Shown: positions 25,301 through 33,435 of the stretch, in pieces
Position numbering within the stretch: position 1 is the stretch's first letter
Layout: each line of letters begins with the position of its first letter
Assembly (NCBI GenBank): GCA_963693315.1
Contig: OY856188.1
Span: 98,492,915-98,556,914, forward strand
Direction: 5' to 3'
DNA from: Diogma glabrata
Taxonomy: Eukaryota; Arthropoda; Insecta; Diptera; Cylindrotomidae
Length of the DNA: 64,000 bases
Program-made: the position numbers and the translations under genes
Notes under the pieces: model-generated
The model's database searches: none
What the model was told of the DNA's origin: nothing
The model's input: the letters and a program-made list of their open reading frames with translations, nothing else

Positions 25301-28300
25301 ATGAAATTTGCACATTTTTTAGAATAACTCAAAAAATGTGCACCGCAAAATTCTAAAAAAAATTGCAATTGTTCTTATATTTGGTGCTCAAATGACACCC
25401 CCCTTGCTTGGGTAGAAAAAGTTTTCTTCTTCCTTCCCCACCCCAATCCCTTAAAAGTTCAAAAAAATAATTATTTGAGACTTCGCTATAATTCAGTATT
25501 TATCAAACTTCCTGTCTCTGTGAATTTTTTCAAATGTTTGTGTTAATTAAGCTCGAAATGCAAGGGGGGGGGACGAACTTTTTGTGTCACTTTTTTGACA
25601 ATAATTCAAAAACTGTGCATTGCAACATTCTAAAAAAAATGTCAATGTTTCTAAAATCAAGTGCTCTTTCAAATGACACCACACTTGACCTGGTTCTAAA
25701 TGATGTTTTTAGCCCTTATCATTCCCACCCCTTTAATAAATATAGTTATGAGTGTCTGCCACTTTTCTATATTTTTCATTAAAAACCTACACATTTTTCT
25801 ATCATTCCAAATATATTTCAAGATTTTCGATTGAGTAGGGTCAGAGTTAATCGGGGCAATAAAACATAGAGAAAACGTCATTTTTCAAAATTATACGAAA
25901 AATGGTGAGGTGTAAAATTCCAAAATACATTTTTAAGGAATGCTGAAACGCGAAGCCCTTTCATATAATACCTTACTCGTCTCGATAAAAAAATGTATGT
26001 TCTCAAAGGCTTTACATCGTACCTCTGTAAAACAAACGAACACAACTTTATTTATTTTTAACCCGTTATCTTGTGTGGATAGGTTAGTTTTATAAGCACC
26101 TCAAATCTTAAGTTCATCGGATTAATGGTTCACGAGATAATTGACATAATGTGAAAAACACATTGTACTCTCACCAAGTGTTCCGTATAAAAAACGGAAC
26201 CCTAAAAATTACAAATGACATGTCCAAAACAACTTTTTAACTTACAGTTGGATATTCAAATACATCAGAAACAGAAACAGAATTTCATACAAATTTGACC
26301 GCAAAAAATTCTGTTGCTGTAAAATTTGAATGGAATCCTGTTTTTCAAGTTTTTGGAGCCAAAAAAAACAAATTTAAAAAACTTACTTTCTGTCGTATAT
26401 TCTGTGTATTGCGAAGCTTTTCAAGAATCTCTCTTAACTTTTCATCTTTAATTTGTTCTTAAAAAATGGGCTGAGTTTTCTAAATAAATGTTGGTAATTT
26501 ATAACCAAAATCGCTGGCTTTCAATGTTTCCGCTTTGAAATAAATCTCTATCTGAAAATTTTAAAAGGAATATTATTATAATTAAAATGTTATTGAAATA
26601 TACTAATATTGAATTATTAATTACCAGTTTATAACCAAGCGGTAATTTAAATTGCTTCCATTAGGTTAAAATTTCCGAAGTTGATTTTAATTTTTAAATG
26701 TCGCTGAGTCTCAGTTGTTTAGTCCTGTCCCATGCAGACTCAATTTCAGCCCAACTACTCTGTTCATCGAACAAAATTTCTACATGTTCTGATGAATCTG
26801 CTTCAGGAACTGAAAAACCAATTTTTTTAAAAACGAAATAGACAGCACAAAAATTTACAAAATTTCACATACCAAACGTATGAATTTGTTTACCTGCCAA
26901 CTATTTGTTTTTGTTTTAAATCAAATTTCTTATCGTTTAATAAAAGAATCTTACTATTTCAATTTTTTTAACAACACTTTTAACTTTTCACAAAACTTTT
27001 AAATATTTTTTGAAGTTGTTTATTTAGCGTCTGTATATAAACTGTGATTCTTACCAAGATTTTATTAATCTTTATTAAAAATAATAACCTAAAGTTAGAG
27101 TAATGTATACTATTATTAATCTAATAACCTACGTTTTGAAAGTAAAAACGTCAATGATTAATCTAATAATATGGTTATTAAAATTAACTACAAAAATAAT
27201 AATTTATGTTTTTATTTTAATAGCTCTACGTTAATCACATGATTTTTTTTTTGACTGTCCGAATTCATTATTTTAATAAAAATTGGTTATTAGTTTAATC
27301 AACCGTTGTGATTTTTTTAATAATATTGACCGTATTTTTGTTTTAATAAACATTTTTATGAAAATAATAACAAAATGTTTTAATCGAACGAATGTGGCAA
27401 TTACTTTAATAAAAATCGTTATCAGATTGATAAAATAACTTATTACACATTTTTAAAACGGGCGGTTATTAAATTTACTAACAAAATTCTCTGAGTGTAG
27501 AAAACTTTTGCAGCTTTGATATGTGGTAAGGATGAAATTTGTTGTCTCCCAAAATGAAACAAACGGTTATTTTTGAAATACCTCTATCCCGTTGATAGGT
27601 GTGGATCCTGTGACACTGTACCTAGCACATTTACAACAATTTCTTCAGCAAACTCACGACGATTCCTTTTGATTATTATGCTTTCAGTTAATAATACCTA
27701 AACAATAAATCTTATCACAAGGATACATAGACCAATATAAATATACACATAGGCCAATATTTCATGATAGGATACATATCTCACTGAATAACTCGTATGT
27801 CAATAGAAGGGATCAAAAATAAAAAATAAAACTAATCAGCAAAAACTGAATCCCTCCATAGGAAATGTATTTCAAAGACATTTAAATCCAAGCACCAGTA
27901 ATAATTATTTTAATCCACTATATTGCTTGTACAACATCAAAAATACATAAAAATCTTAATCAAATTATTTCAATCAATTTCTTTCAACTTGATATTTCAA
28001 AGAAAAATCACAACCTTGTATTTGTGTGTTGATGTTGTCGGTTAAACACAAACAAAACAACACAAATAAGAAAAACTTTATTGCAATTTAATTATAAAAG
28101 TTGCAAGTAAATAAAAAAGTTCGTTTCAAACTGCATTCGATATCAATTTATAAGCAACAAATAATGATTTTTTTTTTAATTATAGTTTTGGGGAGCCGAA
28201 AAAGATTCGAACAGATTTGAAACAGCCATTTTTGAAGATCTTAATCGTTATTGCTGGAATCAACAAACAAATACCATACCAGGAGTTAATCCAGCACAAA

Positions 28301-29795
28301 GTTCAAATACAGATGGACATGTAAGAAAAATAAACCATAAATACGACAAACAAATAATAATAAAATTATGAACTTTTAGATATACACCCTAACAGTACTG
28401 AATGGATCTGAATCATGGCTGAAAAGAGAGCCGTCCGATACCGCTGGTGCACCATCCTTAGATTTAGACACTTTACTTGGTAATTTTCCGGGCTACGTCA
28501 AAACAGAGTATCCCTATGATGATAGCGGTTTCTCAACTGAACATAAAGAAGATATTCTGAGTGCTAATCAAACACTTGTTACCAATAGCTTAAGTAATCC
28601 TAATTTGTCTAGTTATCAAAATAATAATAATAATGATTGGCATATGACCGATCATAATAATACAGAACAGGTAAATTTATACCAAACATTTTTAATTAAT
28701 TGAAAACTAATTTTAAAATAATAATATTAGGATTCTCCGGAATCATTACTAAGAAGTGCGTTGCAAGGTAAAGGTTATGCGAAAGGAATGCAATTACAAA
28801 ATGGAATTTCAATATTACCACCACATACCCGTGATGTTAAAAGTGATGAAGAATTAAGACGAGCACTATTTGCAACAGATCAAGTAAAAACAAAAACAAA
28901 GATAAATTAATATAATTATTGAATATAACTATTTTATTTTACTTAGGAAAATCTAACATTTGCTGATTCAACCCTAACAACCCCATTATTTGACGATCAT
29001 ACTCATACATCATGTAACTCACCGAATTCCTCAACTACAAATACCCCATCGATTATTGTTAGTGGTAGTGTGAATAGTGGTGTACATAATGGTGTTGATG
29101 ATATGTTCCTTACATTAGATTCCGCATTTACGGATGATTTTGAAAAAATTAAAAGAATCGCAACCGAAGTACAACAGTTTTGTGTAACGGGTGAAGCATA
29201 TCCTGAAGTTATAATAGAATCAGCAACTGTTTCACTGACACCGAACGATGTTATTACAATAAGTCAACCAATTATAACAACAACAGTTTCATCCTCATCA
29301 TCCTCCTCAACGTCATCCACAACGTCATCAACAACATCTAAAATAACAAAAAAATATAAAAGAGCAAACAGTAATAACAATAATAGTATTACACATAATA
29401 ATAATAGTAGTAGTAATAGCAATAACAATAGCACAAGTAATAATAATAGTCCAACACAATGTAATGGTCAACGAAAGGAACGAGCTCTTCATTATTGTTC
29501 GATATGTTCGAAAGGATTTAAGGATAAGTATTCTGTAAATGTTCATATTCGAACGCATACCGGTGAAAAACCTTTTGCTTGCTCGTTATGTGGTAAAAGC
29601 TTCCGACAAAAAGCACATTTAGCTAAACATTATCAAACACATTTAGCACAAAAAAATCCTGCAGGTGTCGTTAAAGGTAGTAAAAATAACAATATTAATA
29701 ATCAAAGTAATAATAATAATAATAATAACACAAATAATAACTTAAATACTTCAACGAATGGTTTACCAGTAACTGGTCCGGTTGTTACAAGATAA
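7142..29795 (+). CDS. C2H2 zinc-finger protein (two fingers), putative transcription factor, five coding exons
   Basis: Five exons join in phase 0: 7142-7318, 28186-28320, 28380-28670, 28731-28883 and 28947-29795. Every intron is GT-AG and the product is 534 aa. The first exon opens at a 3' splice site (6990-6991), so about 150 bases of 5' UTR precede the ATG; a second in-frame ATG lies two codons on. Two adjacent C2H2 fingers (C436, C439, H452, H456; C464, C467, H480, H484) are joined by a TGEKP linker (457-461), as in DNA-binding Krueppel-type fingers. The N-terminal ~250 residues are acidic with FEDLNRYCW-, LKREP- and VKTE-type blocks; the last two fit the psi-K-x-E sumoylation pattern. 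Ser/Thr-rich and Asn-rich runs flank the fingers. A nuclear DNA-binding regulator is inferred. I half-recall the finger sequence from the fly dati-type protein, but this is unverified and no symbol is given. Confidence 0.88.
7374..7826. repeat. Imperfect inverted-repeat element, about 450 bp
   Basis: The left end (a G-run then TCAACGGGAACAAAC) and the right end (GTTTGTTCACTCGGAATACCCC region) are related in inverse. Inside, a block around CTCCATCAGAAAACAATTTT on the left is mirrored by AAAATTGTTTTCTGATGGAG on the right. The centre is near 7600. Arms are diverged. No coding function is inferred. Confidence 0.65.
10896..11538. repeat. Two 110-bp direct repeats flanking a tRNA-like segment
   Basis: Copies at about 10896-11008 and 11430-11538 share GGATGG..TTTTTTGTGAACAA at the start and CAATTCGAAATAACTTTTCA further on. 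The 420 bp between them starts with a tRNA-like sequence (next entry). It could be a composite SINE or a minimal terminal-repeat element, or a simple segmental duplication. Confidence 0.6.
11013..11107 (-). repeat. tRNA-like sequence, probably a tRNA-derived SINE head or tRNA pseudogene
   Basis: On the minus strand the segment opens GGTTCGT and closes ACGAACC, a 7-bp complement. Between these are a good pol III A-box-like TGGCTAGGTTGT and B-box GTTCGAATCC with usual spacing plus a long variable region. An anticodon-like loop CTTTGAA would read TTG, but the proposed stems contain mismatches. A functional tRNA is unlikely; a SINE or pseudogene is my inference. Confidence 0.5.
12438..12601. mobile_element. 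Short inverted-repeat MITE, 164 bp
   Basis: The ends CTGGGTGGTTATTTTGTAGC and GCTACAAAATAACCACCCAG are perfect inverse complements, and complementarity continues through GTTATC..CTAGGTGAGATAA into an A+T-rich loop of roughly 70 bp. Arms are about 45 bp. It has no coding capacity. Flanks do not show a convincing target duplication. The near-perfect ends suggest a relatively young copy. Confidence 0.85.
12955..13012. repeat. 22-bp-arm hairpin
   Basis: TTTTGTCATGCGTATAACAA and its inverse (two mismatches) flank a 14-base loop rich in GCATGC. It lies just left of the element at 13025. Confidence 0.7.
13701..13814 (+). pseudogene. Short coding-like stretch in the core of R2
   Basis: Thirty-seven codons then TGA; residues include [20 protein letters not shown]. 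Its composition differs from the A+T noise on either side. It may be the 3' end of a protein from the autonomous parent of R2, captured when the middle was deleted. No family is recognised and no start codon is assigned. Confidence 0.3.
14333..15063. mobile_element. Non-autonomous hAT-like element, 731 bp
   Basis: Terminal inverted repeats TAGGGTTTCTCA and TGAGAAACCTTA (one mismatch) are flanked by a perfect 8-bp duplication ATGAATAC (14325-14332 and 15064-15071), the size used by hAT transposases. Removing it restores the right arm of R2. Subterminal regions hold CCCGGGATCCCGGG-type palindromes. No transposase frame is present, so it was mobilised in trans. Confidence 0.9.
15301..16424. mobile_element. 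Inverted-repeat element R3, about 1.1 kb
   Basis: Ends TCGTCGCAAAAACAACCAAA and its inverse bound arms of about 370 bp (15301-15670 and 16060-16424) with few differences, including the AAGTGAAAGTGAGCGG and CTTGGCGCGACC blocks. The loop of about 390 bp is unrelated sequence. It starts exactly where R1 ends (ATATATA|TCGTCGC). No target duplication was identified. Confidence 0.85.
16425..18021. other. A+T-rich intronic DNA without recognised features
   Basis: No coding signal. A small hairpin near 17970-18005 pairs TAGTGTCTT with AAGACACTA around a GGCGCGC loop. Confidence 0.5.
18022..18585. repeat. R1 uninterrupted copy (18142-18465) between 120-bp direct repeats
   Basis: The segment TATGAAAATACATTAC..GATAGGAGTA occurs at about 18022-18145 and again at about 18465-18585, bracketing an R1 copy of some 320 bp that lacks the R2 insert. 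The direct repeats differ at several positions. They could be a large duplication around the insertion or part of a longer tandem array. Confidence 0.75.
18590..20440. other. A+T-rich intronic DNA, no gene seen
   Basis: Poly-A/T runs and TAATTAAAT-like low-complexity sequence. ATCGATCAAGATCGATGAT near 19840 is a local near-palindrome. No family recognised. Confidence 0.5.
20450..21905 (-). pseudogene. Decayed Ty3/gypsy pol (reverse transcriptase to RNase H region)
   Basis: Reading the minus strand with frameshifts gives the gypsy RT order: [20 protein letters not shown] then [19 protein letters not shown] (about 21540-21430), a [14 protein letters not shown] block (about 21330), [20 protein letters not shown] (about 21150), and an active-site box HIDDIIVIS (about 21070) in which the usual aromatic position is His. 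An RNase-H-proximal VRDFLTFCNYNRKFVENF-like block follows near 20830. There are many stops and shifts. LTRs were not found. Dead copy, antisense to the host gene. Confidence 0.8.
23744..26208. repeat. Interspersed repeat beginning GTCGGACAAGTGCG and ending in a GTTCCGT/ACGGAAC hairpin
   Basis: It sits in the intron between exons C and D of the cargo ORF. The left end reads AAAAAGTCGGACAAGTGCG, then CCAAGGGTTCCG; the right end is GTTCCGT, 7-base loop, ACGGAAC, then CCTAA. A start with TC and a 3' hairpin followed by CTAA recall Helitron ends, but the A/T insertion context is not met, so I do not assign it. It contains three degenerate tandem units of about 280 bp (25041-25800). Confidence 0.55.
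25016..25800. repeat. Three degenerate tandem units of about 280 bp
   Basis: Successive units at about 25041, 25326 and 25598 each contain an AAAAACTGTG-like block, CAAAATTCTAAAAAA, a GGTGCTC..ATGACA block and a C-rich CCCCTTTCACC-like block. A related diverged unit lies at 30420-30800. Confidence 0.7.
27700..28180. repeat. End of intron 1, with a repeat shared with 61.7-62.3 kb
   Basis: 27745-27870 shares GGCCAATATTTCATGATAGG and a later ATCCCTCCAT block with 61770-62255, in the same orientation. The rest is A+T-rich DNA leading into the exon 2 acceptor. Confidence 0.6.
28186..29795 (+). CDS. Coding exons 2-5 of the zinc-finger gene (fingers in exon 5)
   Basis: Exons 28186-28320 (45 codons), 28380-28670 (97), 28731-28883 (51) and 28947-29795 (282 plus stop) are separated by introns of 59, 60 and 63 bp with GTAAGA, GTAAAT and GTAAAA donors. 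All junctions are phase 0, so any one of these exons could be skipped without a frame change. Exon 5 carries the Ser/Thr run, both zinc fingers and the Asn-rich C-terminus, whose AAT/AAC repeats are likely length-polymorphic. Confidence 0.88.
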
Positions 29796-30420
29796 CTTTA
29801 ATATACATTTTTAATTATTTTTTTATGTCTTTATTTATTACCGTAAAAACTAATTACTGTTTTTTTATTATCGTTATTAGATAATTTTTTTTCCGTAAAT
29901 GTTTTTATTTTATTAAAACTGTAAATTTGTTTGTAATTATAATAATTACAGATCTTTTTTTAATAATTATTCAATTCAAACACTTTTACCCTATATTTCA
30001 TTTAATTTTTAAATCATCCAATAGAACAGTTTATAGACATTTCTAACAAGTATTTTGATTTATTTTGAATATTTTAGTTAATATTTAGTTATACGAAAAA
30101 AGTGTTTAAACTCGCCGATGGAGGGAGGTTTGTTGTTAGATCAAATAAATGCAGTGCAGTATTGATTTTTGGGGTTCGATTGTAAATAAATTGAGAATTT
30201 TATGATTGTATTTTTTGACAAAAAAAAACGCTTTTACTTTGAATAATGGCGACGAATGGAGAAAAAATTTAGAATTTACCAAATTACATTATTGTTCTTC
30301 GAAAATTAATTTTTAAATAAATTTGATGATTTTTGGTAAAGATTTTTAAAATCACCTTCGTTCGTTTTGAAATGGTGTAAAATATTTATTGGAAAAGAAA
30401 CATTCCTAAAAATTTTATCA
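29796..30420 (+). other. Probable 3' UTR and downstream DNA of the zinc-finger gene
   Basis: A+T-rich with no open frames. AATAAA occurs near 30145 (CAAATAAATGCAG), a possible polyadenylation signal about 350 bases after the stop. This is only a candidate because the hexamer is common in such DNA. Confidence 0.35.
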
Positions 30421-30424
30421 AAAA

Positions 30425-30800
30425 AGTTAGTCAAGTGCAAATATATGGCTGATAGCAGATGGATATATGGCTCGATGGGTGAAGTGCAAATATGATTCGC
30501 TCTAAATTTTAAGTGATGAGCCGACCGCTATAGTTTTCGTTCAATATTTGCAACATGTCCCGAAATGTCGTGAATTTTTTTTAAATATTTCGTTTTGAAA
30601 TGTTTGGAGATAGAAGGATGGCGGTGGGTTTTGCAGGAAAAATTGTTCACATATTGACAAATAAGTCAAAAACTGTGCGTTTGAAAATTACAAAAAAACT
30701 CCTTTAGGGCTAGAAAAAAATCACCTGTCATATGACATCCCTTTTACCAAGGTCAAAATTATATACGACCATGTAAAAATTAGAACGGAGAACGAAATCT
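30425..30800. repeat. Diverged copy of the 280-bp repeat family
   Basis: It contains AGTCAAGTGCAAAT at its start, then GACAAATAAGTCAAAAACTG and TCATATGACATCCC, matching words in the 25.0-25.8 kb units. Confidence 0.55.
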
Positions 30801-30947
30801 TACCCTAAGGGTTTAGATTTTACATAACCCTAAAAATGGCATTTCATAAGCTTCAAAACGGTCGAATAGGTGATTTTTAATTTAAAAATGAAAATAGGTA
30901 GGCGATCATTGCCAAGACATTTGACAACTACAAATCAGTAAATTTTT

Positions 30948-33430
30948 TTACAAAAATCGAATATGGCGCAGTAATATAACATGGCGGATATTCCTTCGCA
31001 TATCTCTCCTGGTCGAAATAGATGTTACCATTGGATTGTTACCATTTGGATTGTTACCATTTGGATTGCTACCATTAGGATTGCTACCATCACGTATTAT
31101 CCTGAAATCTCCCACACACTTCTCTTTGCCGAAACCTTTCATTATGAAACGATCATGTAGCTCCTGTAGCAGTAACATTTTTTAATTTCCCATCTTAAAA
31201 TAAACACACGAATCTAATTTAGAACGTTAAGATCAACATTCGTCAATGTTTTATATAACTTTTAATACCACTCTCTGTTAGTTTGCTTCAAACTTCTTCG
31301 ATTTCTTGATTCAATTCTTTAGGTTGTACCATACCATGTATATCTTCGGTGAGTTCTCCTTGCAAAAATGAAGTTACCGCATTTGTCCCTTGACATGCAA
31401 GTCATATTGAGCAGCAATTGCAATAAGATATCTGATTGAATGGAAGTGTATCTAACTACCGGTGAAAATGCCTCCTGATAGTTTAGTCCTTCACTCTGAG
31501 AGCATCCCTTAATTATAAGTCGAGGCTTATATCGTTTGATATGCCCATCTAGGTCCATTAATATTTTATGGCTTTTCTAGTTCCTGGTAAATCGATTGAA
31601 ATTCATGTATTATTTTTAACTAAAGAATTGTACTCTTCATTGCTTCTTTTCATTTTTGATTATCAAATCGATTCCATGCTTACTCCATTGTAGATGTATA
31701 ACTAATGACTTCGTATTCTTTTGACAATATAACATAATCAGTCAATATTTAAGGTTTTGGCTCTCGAGATGAACGTTGCAATTCAGGTAGGCTTAGCCAA
31801 GGTTTTACACATTTTCAAATTTGATTCATAATCAACTTCGCTAATCTTTTCACCGTCAATTTTAAAGTTTTATTCTATCAATTCCAATGCTTGTTTATGA
31901 TTTCCAATCATCTTCATCTAACAATCAATCAATAAACCAATATACACTACTGTTTATGCATCCATTCGATTATACTGAGCACAACCCTTCTTGTTGAGTT
32001 AACGATTTCGCTTTTTTTTCTTTTCTTTACAATACGTCGATTTATGACCATAGCGATTACAAGTATATCAGCGTGGACTTTTCTTAAAAATTTGTTTGCC
32101 TTTTGAGAATAAGTAGTCCCTGGGCCTTCACCTACTTAATTTTCTGATTACCACATATTTTATACTTCGTAAGGCGTTTGTCCCTGACGAGTCCTACAAC
32201 TTGTTTATCTGCCATTTTCTTGATTCGGCCGCTTTGTCCCTCGGGAAACTCCATAACATGGCGATTTCCCGGGGTCTTGTATATTTATTACCATAATGTT
32301 GTTATTTATTAAAGGGGGTGGAAATTTGTTTTAGAAAACGAGGGTAAATTTGCCCGACCAAAAATTTGTCTGGTTTAGTCGAGTCCGACAACTCAAACTC
32401 GCCAAAATACCAGGGTATTGAAAATCAATTACCACAAAACTAGTTTTCACAGGATCGTTTAACAACAATTAGTGAAATTGAAGGGTCATATTGTCCGACA
32501 AATTTTCGGCCGCGTTTTTTCAGTCCGACGACTGGAAGTCGGAATTTTGGCGGGGTAGTGTTTATTGATTACCACATGTCTAATTTTTTTTTATAGTTTT
32601 AATTAATATTATTTTACTCTGATACAATTGTCCGACAAATCAGTGACCGCTAGCTATCGAAAAATCGAAAAATGTCATAATTTCAAACACGATAGCGTAC
32701 GCTCAATATCATCATCCACGATATATCAACATTAGTAATAATTTTAGATATTTGTTCTTAAATATTATAAATTGATTGATTTATTTTTTATCGGACAAAT
32801 TTACCCTCGTTTTCTAAAACAAATTTTCACCCCCTTTAATAAATAACAAAATTATGGTAATAAATATACAAGACCCCGGGAAATCGCCATGTTTCGGAGT
32901 TTCCCGAGGGACAAATCGGCCGAATCAAGGAAAATGGCAGATAAAAAAGTTGTAGGACTCGTCAAAGACAAGCGCCTTACGAAGTATAAAATATGTGGTG
33001 ATCAGAAAATTAAGTAGGTGAAGGCCCAGGGACTAAAGGCTTTCTCTAAAGTTACACTTTTGAACTTTTTTACATTCTGCAGTCATTTCATTTTCATAGA
33101 GTCTACTGAAATCTTTACACCTACACTCTCAAAACCCAAGTTTATAGGTTCGTATTCATCGAGAAAACCCGCTAAAAGCAAGGTATCGATTCTAATATCG
33201 GCAAGTTTTTAAGCTATGGTGATGATTTTACTTATGAAACTTCCACAATTTCAGTGCTATCTAGCCTAGTTGTTATCAACAGTCCAACACGACGAGATAA
33301 TTCATTTGAAATTTTGATTTTAGCTTGTCCCACACATTTATTATATTTTCCCGTATTGTATATGCAATTTTACGGTTATGAAAATCAGGTGTAAAGCAGG
33401 CTATTTTTTCCAATTGACATAACAATGCGT
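30948..33430 (-). pseudogene. Decayed Ty1/copia retrotransposon, split by a palindromic element
   Basis: Minus strand in order: gag-like text from about 33370 (ENIINVWDKLKSKF), then DIRIDTLLLAGFLDEYEPIN and ESVGVKISVDSMKM (about 33200-33080), insertion of the TAGTCCC element, then LFSKGKQIFKKSPR and a CCHC knuckle YTCNRYGHKSTYC whose first Cys codon is now TGA (about 32070), and RT text HIKRYKPRLIIKGCSQSEGL..YQEAFSPVVRY (about 31540-31430). A further FIMKGFGKEK-like block lies near 31130. Integrase and much of RT are deleted. No LTRs seen. Dead copy. Confidence 0.8.
32114..33035. mobile_element. TAGTCCCTGG palindromic element, copy 1 (922 bp, TSD AAG)
   Basis: Ends TAGTCCCTGGGCCTTCACC and its inverse; arms of about 245 bp include CATATTTTATACTTCGTAAG and a TCGGCCG block, with an inner loop of about 430 bp containing further GTCCGACAA words. 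The flanking AAG is duplicated (32111-32113, 33036-33038). Removing element plus one AAG restores the copia gag reading frame exactly. Non-autonomous; superfamily not assigned. Confidence 0.9.
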
Positions 33431-33435
33431 AAATT

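Larger units (their letters stand above)
23315..26809 (-). pseudogene. Broken multi-exon ORF carried by the CACTCAGAG element
   Basis: Minus-strand exons with good splice signals: A 26809-26635 (CAG acceptor, GTAATT donor), B 26551-26387 (GTAAGT), C 26337-26246 (GTAAGT), D 23668-23315. Exon A reads [20 protein letters not shown] then, after a stop, [13 protein letters not shown] has [16 protein letters not shown] has an uninterrupted 117-residue frame with [22 protein letters not shown] and [20 protein letters not shown] and B contain in-frame stops. This arrangement matches a recurrent insect protein of unknown function (SWAE..AW.. / LPLGYKL / ..[16 protein letters not shown]) that I have seen only as uncharacterised. 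Exon D is best preserved. Role unknown; here it is transposon cargo. Confidence 0.55.
22477..27497 (-). mobile_element. CACTCAGAG-ended DNA transposon (CACTA-like), 5.0 kb, inserted into the mariner
   Basis: Left end CACTCAGAGAATTCTGTTA and right end TAACAAAATTCTCTGAGTG are inverted, with TA on both outer sides (22475-22476, 27498-27499) as a 2-bp target duplication. Removing it rejoins the mariner coding region. Subterminal zones are full of short TTATTAAATTAATAATGG-like repeats (22800-22950) and inverse ones at 27100-27450. CACT ends and many subterminal repeats suggest the CACTA/EnSpm group, but no DDE transposase is visible, so the class is an inference. It carries the broken gene at 23315-26809. 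Confidence 0.7.
22024..27695 (-). pseudogene. Mariner-like transposase gene split by a 5 kb insertion
   Basis: On the minus strand 27695-27498 reads NRRKEF-like, then [20 protein letters not shown], the second helix-turn-helix of mariner-type transposases. After the 5 kb insert it resumes at 22476 with [11 protein letters not shown], a QLDGAPNNY catalytic-Asp block (about 22330) and the C-terminus [42 protein letters not shown], stop at 22024. At least three frameshifts or stops are present. The function was DNA cut-and-paste transposition at TA; it is now dead. Confidence 0.8.
7319..28185 (+). other. Intron 1 of the zinc-finger gene, 20.9 kb, filled with transposons
   Basis: The donor GTGAGT at 7319 pairs with a T-rich acceptor ending TATAG at 28185. 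Elements listed separately account for much of the length. Most are A+T-rich non-autonomous inverted-repeat elements, with relics of gypsy (minus), mariner (minus) and a CACTCAGAG-ended element. The relics with readable coding orientation lie antisense to the host gene. The other three introns are only 59-63 bp, so the size contrast within the gene is extreme. Confidence 0.8.

Noticed and set aside
29328..29558. Minus-strand frame opposite the zinc-finger exon
   Set aside because: Shadow of the repeat-rich coding exon on the other strand.
33018..33212. Plus-strand open frame starting in the palindrome end
   Set aside because: It overlaps the end of a mobile element and reads antisense through the copia gag relic.
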